DNA of 64,000 nucleotides from Chaetoceros tenuissimus (lineage: Eukaryota; Bacillariophyta; Thalassiosirophyceae; Chaetocerotales; Chaetocerotaceae), in the NCBI GenBank assembly GCA_021927905.1, contig BLLK01000045.1, forward strand, positions 2,604,001 to 2,668,000, given 5' to 3'. The notes beneath the pieces are model-generated. The model saw nothing but the letters and a program-made list of their open reading frames with translations, ran no database searches and was not told the origin of the DNA. Each line of letters begins with the position of its first letter. Position 1 is the first letter of the stretch. The position numbers were made by a program, and so were the translations under genes. Below are positions 1 through 10,100 of the stretch, one piece after another.

Positions 1-472
1 CTTTAGGGGCCGGAGCCTTATCCTTGAAACTCAAGATACGATGGGAAGATTGGTCAGTGGAGCTGTCTGAGCTTGAATCAAGATCCGAGCATGATTCAGA
101 CGATCTCAAAGCATGAGATGATTTCTCCATGTCCATTGCAGCGCGATTTGGGATGAATCTACACCCATTTGCACTTCCTTCCTTCTCTTTCTTCACAGGA
201 GAGGTTTTATTCTGGATATTCTCGGTCTGAGTCATTGACGCCTCAAGTTGCTTTCGCTTCCATCTTGGCATAACATCAGTTTTGGGACACGCAGTATTCG
301 CATCCGAGAGAGAAGTCGAGAAAAGATTTTCGTATTCGACAACAGAGCAAGTCATTTTTATTAGAGCTTTTTTGAGTAAATTTTCTGTGTACAATGAAAT
401 CGTGAGTGTCAGTGCACATGAAGGAACAAATGTAGAATTGAGTGAGTTAGAGTTGTACGTAGAAGTAACCAT
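1..472 (-). CDS. CDC20: CDC20/Fizzy, APC/C activator (N-terminal part, cut by window edge)
   Basis: The minus strand is open from an ATG at 472 to the window edge (157 codons). The translation carries an MPRWKRK motif at about residue 67, matching MPRWQRK of animal Cdc20; a C-box-like CRFIPNR with a following MDME stretch at about residue 103; and RILSFKDKAPAPK near the edge, matching the linker before the WD40 propeller. In the family the C-box and IR tail recruit the anaphase-promoting complex to mitotic substrates. The WD40 repeats would lie left of the window. The C-box has Cys where most relatives have Asp or Glu. A second in-frame Met (MTCSVVEYE, residue 40) is an alternative start. The upstream 328 bp separates it from a divergent gene. 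Identity is well supported by three ordered motifs. Confidence 0.85.
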   Translation of the reverse strand, partial: MVTSTYNSNSLNSTFVPSCALTLTISLYTENLLKKALIKMTCSVVEYENLFSTSLSDANTACPKTDVMPRWKRKQLEASMTQTENIQNKTSPVKKEKEGSANGCRFIPNRAAMDMEKSSHALRSSESCSDLDSSSDSSTDQSSHRILSFKDKAPAPK

Positions 473-800
473 CGTTCATTTCTTACCTTTTTAGGAAAAG
501 TGAGAAGAAGGATGAGGTTTGAAAGAAAGGATGAGTTTGTGTTTCAGCGACGAGATGAAGAGAGATAACGGATTTCATCGCCAAACCTGTGACATCCAAA
601 CTAAAATAGTTTTTCCTTCTTTTCGCGCCAAAAAAGAAACACATCATTTTCTCCACTGTGTTGTTCACAAACTCAAACTGCACCATACTGCAGTACTACT
701 ACTAATGATGCTCGTATCGTCCCTTCCTGATTACATTCAGTCATACTAGAGAGTCATTATCACTCATAAATTCCCCTTTCACTTCTGATCGAAGCCTAGA
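473..800. other. intergenic region between divergent genes
   Basis: This stretch lies between the CDC20 start (minus) and the reductase start (plus) and must hold both promoters. Small open frames here have no recognisable motif. No clear TATA box or repeat was seen. Confidence 0.5.
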
Positions 801-1673
801 ATGATTCCAGCGATTGCAAGTAGCATTAATCCGATTCTTCCTGGTTTGGGAGGAGCGGCAATCACAGCTTTGCAAGTTGGAGCAACTCTAACTTCATTCT
901 CTGCAGAAACCAATCCAGAAACCACAGCACAATATTCCAAGTTTGCACCAAGAGAACTGACAGAGGGTCTTGAAAAGAAAATGATTTCTTCGAGGGATGG
1001 AATGACCCTCATCTACTTGCCTGCCTTTGTAACGAGCTCTATATTACATTTTCAGTCAGCTGAGCCTACTCTTGCTACAACTTTTGTGATTGTTCATTTT
1101 TTGAAAAGACTTTTTGAGGTTTTCTTTGTACACAAGTATTCTGGAAATGTTTCTTTTGGTCTTTCGGCGGGAATTGGGATTTATTACGCACTTGCATCTT
1201 TGTTGATTTGCTCTGCTTCGTTTCCAGCTGATTTTTCCAGTCCAGTCACAATCATTGGTAGTGGTACGTAAGGATTTTGAAATGTAGTTTTCAATTGGAG
1301 AAATTTATAATGTCACCATGATGTAAAATCTGACCATTCTCGTGTCATAGCATTATTTTCAATTGGATTACTGGGTAACTTTTATCACCATAAACTCTTG
1401 GCTGACTTGAGAAATACAAAAAAGAACGATGGCGACAAGTATGTAGCACCAAGAGGAGGTTTGTTTGAATATGTTGCAGCTCCTCATTATTTCTTTGAGC
1501 TTCTTGGTTGGTTGGGAATAGCTATAGTATCGCAGCAAGCAAATTCATACCTTGTATTTACTTCCATGAGTTCTTATCTTGCAGGAAGATCAGTGGCTCA
1601 AAACAAATGGAACAGATCTAAATTTTCTGAATGGCCAGAGGACCGAAAAAATATTGTTCCTTTTGTTTTCTAG
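801..1673 (+). CDS. steroid 5-alpha-reductase family protein (3-oxo-5-alpha-steroid 4-dehydrogenase-like)
   Basis: Two exons, 801..1263 and 1351..1673, give 261 residues, the usual family length. The 87-bp intron uses donor GTACGT and acceptor CATAG; this join keeps frame and yields IIGS-ALFSIGLLGNFYHHK. The protein is strongly hydrophobic with several membrane segments. Family marks are YSKFA near residue 45, LKRLFEVFFVHKYSG near residue 105, and the C-terminal domain with PRGGLFEYVAAPHYFFELLGW near residue 190 and the KNIVPFVF end. Members reduce the C=C bond next to a carbonyl with NADPH in the ER: steroids, polyprenols, or enoyl-CoA in fatty-acid elongation. The sequence does not settle the substrate; sterol/DET2-like and enoyl-CoA reductase are both possible. 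Confidence 0.8.
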
Positions 1674-2142
1674 TATATTATTGGATATAAAATTAGCAAT
1701 TAGATATAAAGTTTAGACTTTGTTCTTGCACATGAACCTTTTTGTTACTACTATAATATGGTACCTACTCCAATAATCAAGATATCTTGCACAAACGTCT
1801 ATATTTTTGGGAAATATTACTAAATTATATCATTCAAAAGTATCATATTTCAATATGTTGTCAAGTATATTTTAAAGATTTTTTCCTCTTTCATCATCCG
1901 TCATTGGTCAACCTCTATATTTTCATATGCAACTAGGTGCTAATAGGTTATGATTATGAAAATATCTTTCGTCTGTCCGCCCGTCCTGCAGCCATTAGAT
2001 ACTCCCTCTGCATCGAAGAACATCTTTTCTTTTGAACAACACAGAACTCAGAACTCAACACATTAGTTTATGCTCCTGTCATCTCACATTACAGTACACT
2101 TTAGTGTGAATATATAAAAGCCTTTAAAACATAAATAGCAAT
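1674..2142. other. AT-rich intergenic region
   Basis: This stretch holds the 3' side of the reductase gene and the promoter of prohibitin. It is AT-rich; no open frame or RNA gene was recognised. Confidence 0.5.
2111..2118 (+). promoter_or_regulatory. TATA-like box upstream of prohibitin
   Basis: TATATAAA lies about 30 bp before the prohibitin ATG. This is a plausible core promoter if the 5' leader is very short, but AT-rich DNA makes chance matches common. Confidence 0.3.
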
Positions 2143-2979
2143 ATGGACAAAGTACTTGGACGTCTCTCAACAATGTCCGGCGCTCTTGCTGTCGGAGCTT
2201 TCACAGTGAACTCTTGTCTTTACAACGTTGACGGAGGAGAACGCGCTGTCATGTTCGACACACTTCGTGGGGGTATCCTTCCTGATGTTATTGGAGAAGG
2301 AACTCATTTTTTAATCCCAGTTGTACAACGCCCAATTATTCTTGATGTAAGAACCAAGCCACGTGAAATTCCATCTGTAACAGGAACAAAAGATTTGCAA
2401 ATGGTGAACATCAAACTTCGTGTTCTTTGGCGTCCAGTTGAAGAGGAGTTGCCACGCCTTTACAGAGAACTCGGAACTGATTTCGATGACAGAGTTTTGC
2501 CATCTATTGGAAATGAGGTTTTGAAGTCTGTAGTAGCTCAGTATAACGCAGAGGAGTTGTTGAGTAAACGTGCAGAAGTTAGTGAAAGAATTAAGGAGGA
2601 ATTGTTGAAGAGAGCAAAACACTTCCATTTGACTTTGGACGATGTTGCAATTACCCACTTGACCTTTGGAAGAGAATTCATGAAGGCAATTGAAGCAAAG
2701 CAAGTAGCAAGTCAGGAGGCAGAAAGACAACAGTGGGTAGTGAAGAAGGCTGAACAGGAGAGACAAGCTGTTGTAACTAGAGCAGAGGGAGAATCTGAAG
2801 CTGCACAAATTATTACAGAAGCAATGGAAAAGACTGGTAACGCTATTATTGAGGTTAGAAGAATTGATGCAGCAAAGGAAATCGCCGGAAAACTTGCAAA
2901 CTCAAGAAATATTGTTTATTTACCTGGTGGGGGAGCTTCGGGAAACTCTCCAGGCCTACTTCTTAACATTGACAAGTAA
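2143..2979 (+). CDS. PHB1: prohibitin 1 (mitochondrial inner-membrane scaffold)
   Basis: A single exon of 278 residues, the family's usual length. An N-terminal hydrophobic segment (about residues 12-27) anchors the protein. It is followed by the SPFH/band-7 domain with CLYNVDGGERAVMFDTLRGG, then LDVRTKPREIPSVTGTKDLQMV and YRELGTDFDDRVLPSIGNEV, all typical of PHB1. A long charged coiled coil (residues 175-225, KQVASQEAERQQWVVKKAEQ) follows, ending with NIVYLPGG. PHB1 assembles with PHB2 into ring complexes in the mitochondrial inner membrane, where they protect and regulate respiratory proteins and the m-AAA protease. No intron is needed. The PHB2 partner is not in the window. Identity is secure. 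Confidence 0.95.
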   Translation: MDKVLGRLSTMSGALAVGAFTVNSCLYNVDGGERAVMFDTLRGGILPDVIGEGTHFLIPVVQRPIILDVRTKPREIPSVTGTKDLQMVNIKLRVLWRPVEEELPRLYRELGTDFDDRVLPSIGNEVLKSVVAQYNAEELLSKRAEVSERIKEELLKRAKHFHLTLDDVAITHLTFGREFMKAIEAKQVASQEAERQQWVVKKAEQERQAVVTRAEGESEAAQIITEAMEKTGNAIIEVRRIDAAKEIAGKLANSRNIVYLPGGGASGNSPGLLLNIDK

Positions 2980-3778
2980 GCTGCTTTGACGATTAGGTAC
3001 TGTGGTCTCAAGTATAAACTAAAAAATCAACAAATTGTTCTACCTGAAATACTGTATATGCTGTCCATAGAAATTGGAATAGCAAACAATCGTTTTCTTC
3101 ATGAATATTCTCGGTGCGCAAAAACTCATGTGTTTGTGTTTATCAAGACTAGAATACTGTGAATCGCCTAGAGGAAAGAGATAATACTATCAATCATTCA
3201 AACAATTGCTGTCAAGCCAAATTTCCAAAGCAAATGTCTGCAAGTGTTCATTAGGTAAGAGTTAGCATCTTTGTTGCCTCTACTGACATTTTTCAACCAC
3301 CACCATCATTTTTGATTGATCAAAAAGCGCTCATTGTAATGTCATTGCTTTGAAGACTCTTTTTATCAGGCAGTTACTATTCACATATACCCCTTAACTT
3401 GAAATGATGGTGCCTCCTCCACATTCACATTCGAGTGCACAGCTTGTGTTTTTTACATGTATCCGAGAACAAAAAGTCGGTTGCACAAGAGGAAATCAAA
3501 GAGAAAAATCTCTACAAGATAATTGCATGAAATGACCTTCACTGATTCACTGTTTCAAAACTAGATGAAGTAGAATATATCGGTATCTAAGTATATTTTT
3601 AGTAATTTTTAAAGTTTATATTTGTCCAAACAACATATCCATCTCTAATGTCACGAAAGTATCATACCATCTCAGCCAATTATAAAGCGCTCCGTTGATT
3701 CACTGATTGGAGTATATCATTACAAAATAATGAAAGTATTAGTACAATCTTCAATCGTGGTCACTTAATGCGGTGACT
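2980..3778. other. longest gene-free stretch apart from the retroelement flank (799 bp)
   Basis: This lies between the convergent 3' ends of prohibitin and the Rab gene. It is AT-rich. I found no open frame with recognisable motifs, no tRNA-like T-loop and no clear repeats. An unrecognised non-coding RNA or very short gene cannot be excluded. Confidence 0.5.
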
Positions 3779-4447
3779 CTAACATCCACATGCCCCAGCG
3801 TCGGTAGATTTATTGTCTCCGTCTTGAAGCTTGAACCCGTCGTTTGCTCCATTCATACCAATTATTCCTCCCTTTGCATTACTTGCAGCCTCTAGTGCTC
3901 TATTGTGTACAATGCCAATCAACTTTTCAAATGACTTCAGCACATTCTCCCCACTCTTTGCACTAGTTTCAAGCATTTCCATGCCATATTCATGACAAAA
4001 TTGCTGAGCTTTCTCTCTTGAAACCTCACGACTAGCCTCGAGATCACTCTTATTTCCTACCAAGAGCTTTGCTAGATCATCACTAGAAGCATGATCATTG
4101 AGCTGTGTCATCCATCGTTCAGCCAGACTGTCAAAACTCTTTGCATTTGTAATGTCGTACACAAGAATGACGCCCTTTGCCTTGCGAAAGTAAGTGGGCA
4201 ACAGTACACGAGCAAATCGTTCTTGACCTGCTGTATCCCAGATTTGAGCCTTAACTTTTCCATGTTCGGTATCGAGCATTTGAGTATCGAATTCGATTCC
4301 CATTGTAGCACTAATGTCGTGGTTCATTGGCTTGTCAGGATTTGTCAAACGTGCTACTAGAGAGGTCTTTCCTACACCGGAATCTCCAAGCATGACAATC
4401 TTGTAAAGAGGAGGCTTAGCGCCTGTTGATGTAGCTCTGTTCGACAT
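3779..4447 (-). CDS. Rab family small GTPase
   Basis: A single exon of 222 residues with all G boxes: P-loop GDSGVGKT (residue ~21), switch I with TMGIEF, G3 WDTAGQE (~70), G4 NKSD (~132) and G5 ETSAK (~161). The tail ends in CGC, the doubly geranylgeranylated CxC type that anchors Rabs to vesicle membranes. Switch II reads WDTAGQERFARVLLPTYFRKAKG, close to Rab consensus (normally ERFR, YYRGA), so it is somewhat divergent. Rabs cycle between GDP and GTP and recruit tethers and motors to endomembranes. The tail is Gly/Asn-rich. The subfamily cannot be assigned by eye. It is divergently arranged with the AsnRS gene. Confidence 0.9.
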   Translation of the reverse strand: MSNRATSTGAKPPLYKIVMLGDSGVGKTSLVARLTNPDKPMNHDISATMGIEFDTQMLDTEHGKVKAQIWDTAGQERFARVLLPTYFRKAKGVILVYDITNAKSFDSLAERWMTQLNDHASSDDLAKLLVGNKSDLEASREVSREKAQQFCHEYGMEMLETSAKSGENVLKSFEKLIGIVHNRALEAASNAKGGIIGMNGANDGFKLQDGDNKSTDAGACGC

Positions 4448-4891
4448 TGTTCTATATGATTTATTTTGTAAGGAAGTGTTTATGGTTCAGTGTTGAAACT
4501 TGACCTGAGTAAAAGTGAAAAGGAAGTAATATTACGGTGCAGTACGACGATGATAGATGATAGAGCGTGAAGAGGCTGGATGTTGCTTAGCAATGCTAGT
4601 GAAAAGCACGAGTGAATCATACCATATTAGTCTATTGACGTGACAAAAATGGAATTTGAAACAACTGGCTATAGGATAGCCATTAAATCATCGACCCTCT
4701 GAGCCAGTCAGTCCCACTCCAAAAACACGCACATCTAAAGAATTACGTACATCATACATCGAAGAAAGCTGTAACAAAATGAAAGAAGATCTTATTCACT
4801 TTGGCACCAGGTCTTCAATCATATAACCATAACTTTTATATACTGAAAATCTAAGAAACTGCAATAGAAAATTGATCATATCATAATTCTA
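4448..4891. other. intergenic region between divergent genes
   Basis: This is the shared upstream region of the Rab (minus) and AsnRS (plus) genes. AT-rich; no coding potential or repeat was seen. Confidence 0.5.
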
Positions 4892-6620
4892 ATGGTGAAA
4901 TCAGGAAAGAAAAATATGGCCAGAACATGCCTCATCGCTGCGATCTGTGCAACTGCTCGTCGCACTAATCCAATTCGATCAGTTTCAGCTTTTACTGGAT
5001 CTTCTCTTGGCTCTGCTTCCAGACAGACTTCTGTTAGCACCTCTCCATTTTCATTCTCAAAACTCTCCATGAGTACTGAAACTGACTCTGAAGTAGCTTC
5101 TTCATCCAAGATTTTGAAGAGAATCAAGACTGTAGATGCGGCGCCAACTGATGGTGAAGTAGCAATCAAGGGATGGGTTAGAACTGTGAGAAAGCAAAAA
5201 ACTCTTGCGTTTGTAGAGGTAAACGATGGGTCTTCTTTGTCTGGAATTCAGTGTGTCTTGCCTTTTGATGATATTGATGAGGCATCCAAAAAAGGTGAGT
5301 CATATTTTCTGAAACATGAATGTTTGATATACTAGGAGTAATCTGATCATTTTTTGCATCACTACAGAAATTGATAATCTTAGTACTGGATGTTCAGTAG
5401 AAGTTGTTGGAAAAATTGTTGAGTCACAAGGGAAGCAGAAATATGAGGTACAAAGCTCCAACCTTAGAATTGTTGGTGAATGTCCAGCAGATACATATCC
5501 ATTGGCGAAAAAGCGTCATTCTCTTGAATATTTGAGAACCATTGCTCATTTGCGTCCGAGAACTAACACTGTGGCTGCAGTTGCTCGTGTTCGTTCTGTT
5601 TTGGCGGGTTCTATTCATCAATTTTTCCAGGATACTGGGTTTGTATATGTTCAAACTCCTCTCATTACTGCTAGTGACTGTGAAGGTGCAGGAGAAATGT
5701 TCCGTGTCACAACTCTCGACTTGGATAATGTTGGTGAATTGCCAATGAAGAAAGATGAAGATGGAAAGACTTTGGCAGGAGTAGATTACGAGGAAGATTT
5801 TTTCGGAAAGCCTGCGTTTCTCACTGTAAGTGGTCAGTTGGGTGGAGAGACACATGCATGTGCTCTTGGAGATATTTACACCTTTGGCCCAACTTTTCGT
5901 GCTGAGAATTCTCAGACAACTCGTCACCTTGCTGAATTTAATATGGTTGAGCCAGAGATGGCATTTGCAGATTTGAATTCTGCTATGGATAATGCAGAAA
6001 ACATGTTGAAGTATGTAGTTGGAGAAGCATTGAAAAAGTGCGACGAAGATTTAACTTTCTTCTCCAAATTCTATGATAAAGGACTCAAAGAAAGATTGGA
6101 AAAGGTTGTAAAGAAACCTTTTGTAAGATGTTCTTATCGTGATGCAATCAAATATCTACAAGAGGAGATTGCAAAGGATCCATCTAAATGGCAATTTCCT
6201 GACGTTGAGTTTGGAACTGATTTGGCAACTGAACATGAACGTTGGTTGGCAGAGACGAAATTCAATAGCTGTGTTTTCGTATACAATTACCCAAAGAAAA
6301 TTAAGGCATTTTATATGCGTGACAATGATGAAGATGGTGGGGAAACTGTGAATGCAATGGATCTTCTTGTTCCGGGTGTTGGTGAACTTGTTGGAGGAAG
6401 TCAGAGAGAAGATCGTCTCGATGTATTACTCGAGAAGATGAGCGAACTTGACTTGGATCCTGAAGATTATTGGTGGTACCTTGACCTTCGTAGATTTGGT
6501 TCAGTTCCTCATGCAGGATATGGTCTTGGATTTGAGCGTCTCGTATGTTACGTAACAAGTGTAGAAAACATTCGTGAAGCTATTGCTTTCCCTAGATACC
6601 CCGGAAATGCTGAGTTTTAA
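4892..6620 (+). CDS. asparaginyl-tRNA synthetase, class IIb, with organelle-type leader
   Basis: Exons 4892..5294 and 5368..6620 (73-bp intron, GTGAGT/ACAG) give 551 residues. The enzyme charges tRNA-Asn with asparagine. After the leader comes an OB-fold anticodon-binding domain ([23 protein letters not shown]), then the class II core: motif 2 [36 protein letters not shown], and motif 3 [12 protein letters not shown], ending PRYPGNAEF as in bacterial AsnRS. The N terminus has nested starts: 4892 (MVKSGKKN), 4916 ([12 protein letters not shown], followed by VSAFTG, a diatom plastid-type cleavage motif) and 5069 (MSTETDSE, just before the enzyme body). This invites dual targeting from one gene, although the shorter starts are inferred. 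The bacterial-like end suggests organelle ancestry. Confidence 0.93.
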
Positions 6621-7111
6621 AATAGATTTGAAAGCTAAAGTGAAAGTAAAGGTAATTATTTAAAATTAGTGAAAGCACATCATTATTTAGTCCCCGAACT
6701 TTCACTTATTTTTGACGAGTTGAAGTTGAAGAAACCTCACTTGCTACCCCTTGCATGACGTTCACAGAGACTACCACTGTAAGCTACGTTGATGAACTGC
6801 TCTCCTTAATCATCAACATGGCTGCAACTTTCCTTACTTTCCCATGCATAGCCAAATGTAGATTTGGTGACTCTGGCACTCCTTGTAGTCTCCTTTTGCC
6901 TTGCAATGGATCGGTTCGAACGCGCCCCTGCCTGGTTGAAAACTGTCTTGAGATCGAATAGTGAATGGTCCACGTTGATAAAGCATAATATTGTACTGTT
7001 CAGTTCGAACCACAAAGTTTCCAAATTTTACTATTAGATAATGATTTTTCAGTTCTTCCACTTTTTTATGTAATATTTTTCTTATAGCTAAATTAAAATG
7101 CGCATTGATCC
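6621..7111. other. intergenic region between convergent genes
   Basis: This lies between the 3' ends of AsnRS and the channel gene. Short open frames of about 70 codons on both strands lack motifs. A GGTTCGAAC run near 6914 resembles a tRNA T-loop but has no matching stem. Confidence 0.45.
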
Positions 7112-10100
7112 TTAAGAGGAAGTCCACTCTTTGAACACAGTCCCTCTCCGTTGGTATTTAAAGTCCCAAGACCGCTCATTTTCTGACAATGAGGACTCGA
7201 ACTCTTCTTCAGCAAAGGGGCTCTCTCTCAAAGTTTTTGTTCGAACCAAGCTAGAAAATCGAGCTTTTGGTTGTATTTCAGGAGCTACTTTCTTAGCCCG
7301 TTTAGTTTTTTCCACCTTTAGACTTGCTTCTCTTCTTGCAACGTGGTAGGTACTTGGTCTAGATGGTCTTCTATAGGACAATTTTTTCCTTTCTTTCTCA
7401 TTTCCTTTGGGTATAGTATGCTCAATAAAAGCTCCTCGTAGTCTTCTGGTCAAGTTCTCTTCCTTTGATAACTCTAAAAATTCTAATAGATCCTTTACCT
7501 CGCATACTCTTAAACGGTATAAGTGACAATATCCAATTGTTGTCACGGTACAGTGTAATGATGAAACTTTCTCATTTGCTTGGAGAGAACGTGATGAGAT
7601 GACTAATTTCAATATTCCAGCACTCTTGCCATTAGAATCCTTGATGACAACTTGTTGAGCATCCTCCATTTTATCTTTCTTTATTAATATAGCTGCAGTG
7701 CCCATGAGTAAATGCTTCTGTCCACTTTGCCAAGAGCTGACTTCGATTTCTAAAATATTTTGGTTGGAAACTCCAGTTTTCAGTAAAATGCGCTCAGACC
7801 AATCCTTGTCCTTCTTGATGGAACTATTTCTTTGAATATTCTCGAACTTGAAGGTGATGAAAGGATTTCCAAATTTTGCTTTAAAGCCTTTACCACCAAC
7901 TATATGAATATCGATTGCCCTATTGGGTAAGCCTTGCATCTTCAAATTCGCATTGGTTTCTACATGGCCAATGATAGAACCTGCCGGTAAAAGAGTTCGA
8001 CACCCAACCGAGTCTGTACAAGTTATCTGTCCTCTCTTTAGAATATATAGAAAGTCGCAATTTTCTCCTTGTATACACAAGTGTTCGTTAGGAACTGCTA
8101 AGTAAGGACTCATTCTGTTCATTAACGTTATGATGGCGCCATCGTTCAAGTCAGAGCACAAGTCTGAAGAACGGAAAGAATCAAAACAAAAGTGATGTAC
8201 AACTTCGTTTCGCAGCGATGTGGAGAAGTCGTTTAGAATATCTTCCTCGTTTATATTTTGTAGCTCCCTGTCATCATATCTATAATAGTCAAGAACTCGT
8301 TCTCTTGTTTCTTCTGAAGTGGTGTTTGAAATCATGTACCTACGAGTGCATTGAATCCGACGATTGTTTGTACCAGATTGCTGATCTCTGACAGATATGA
8401 TACTAGTTAAAATCGCAGTGACTCCAGCATCGCAAATAATAGCACCAACAATCATTGTCAGCATTGCGAAAAATCTTTCGCTGTTTGTAACTACAGGCAC
8501 AGATCCGTATCCAATTGTAGTTACTAAATAGACACGTGTGAGAATGGATATTGAAAGCCCACCCTAGAATTCACATTTGTAATCTTACCTGTGTAAAGTG
8601 CCCAATAAAATGAGCGGAGGTAACGATCACCGTCTGCTTTTTCCAATGACCCATCAAATGATAGCCAAGAGTCATTCCTCATATTATATCCAAGAGCATG
8701 AAATATTGCAGCGAACCAATGACACAGGAAGAGAACAATGAAGAAAATTTGCACTATTCTCAATTGAGCTGTCGAAATTGTATATTTGGTTCTTGTGTTG
8801 ACAATCTCAATAAAGTTATTCAGATATCTTCCGAAATGTCGAATACGAAGGAGTTGACAAATTCGAAACAGACCGTAGCTCCTACTTCGATGTCCGAATA
8901 AATAGGCAAAAAAAGAGAGTGGTAAAGTGGATAGGATGTCACCTACGAAATCTTGTCTAAGGTAGACTCCTCGAAATTTTCTCCTTTCAAAAAGGACGAA
9001 CCCTTCCTTCATAATTGCAAATTTGTTGAGTCTTGCATAAATGTCTAAAATGAAGGCAAAGTCCATGATTGTGTCGACAAGAAACCTTGAAATTCCAACA
9101 TGTGTACTCAAGAATGAACAATCGTATGGTATGGTAAACATAAAATATAGTGTAATTCCAAAAAGCAAACTTTCCCAAATTTGTCGACCAAAATTGTCGG
9201 GAGAAATGATACCTTTTGGTAACGATAACTTTTCTTCCTTTTCCAACATCTTTCCCATCTTTGTAGAATTTAGATTCTTCATCATTTTTTCGATTGTATG
9301 TTTTGACTTGTGTAAAAAGTCTTCGTTCCCTTCTAGATACTCAGCATACTGTTCACTCAGATGATGCTCATGAATGCAAGTTGCAAAATCATCCATTGAT
9401 AGAGTAAAAACTTCGCATGAATCGGAAGCCTTCGCGGTGCAAATGTGTGGTTCAAAGCCGAAAAAAGCTGCTTCTCCAAGAATACAGTTGGTCACAGTCT
9501 TGAACTTGACGCCGGAACTTGTCATTAAATCTACTTCACCCTTGAAAAGAAGTACAAGAGAGTTGCATTTTTCACCCTCATGAAAAATTCGGTCCTCTGG
9601 TAGACACAGCTCATATTTCAAACATCCTAGGATTCCAGCGACAAAGTCTGGAGTACAATCCTTGATGAAAAATGTCTGCTGCAGTAATGGTGAGAGCATA
9701 TCTAGAAGCATCTCTGTACAATACGACGTTGGAAAGTAAGACATAACCTTTTGGCCACTAACGCCTAATTGCCTGTGCCAAAGGTTGTCATAGTATGCAT
9801 CAATCTTTGATTTCAAAGCATCTGGTATACTCTCTAACTCACAATACGAAGCCACTTTGTCCGTCCGTAACTTGTACAAACTAGATGTAACATCTAATTG
9901 AGATACTATATCTTCTAGCAAGGCAATAACAAGGGTATAAATTGCGGTTCCAATCACCAAGATTATGGTAGCAAAGATAATTTCAACGATGGAATCCTCA
10001 TTGGCTGTAATATCCCCGTAGCTATGGTGAATATGAAAGTATCAAGATGAGATTCCATGTCTAGAAGTATTTAACTTTCAAGGATGAAAATATATGTTCT

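Noticed and set aside
6905-6930. GGTTCGAAC run resembling a tRNA T-loop
   Set aside because: The flanking bases do not form a five-pair stem and no other tRNA arms were found.
6755-7024. Open frames of about 70 codons on both strands between AsnRS and the channel gene
   Set aside because: No motif, no start context, and they overlap each other on opposite strands; probably chance.
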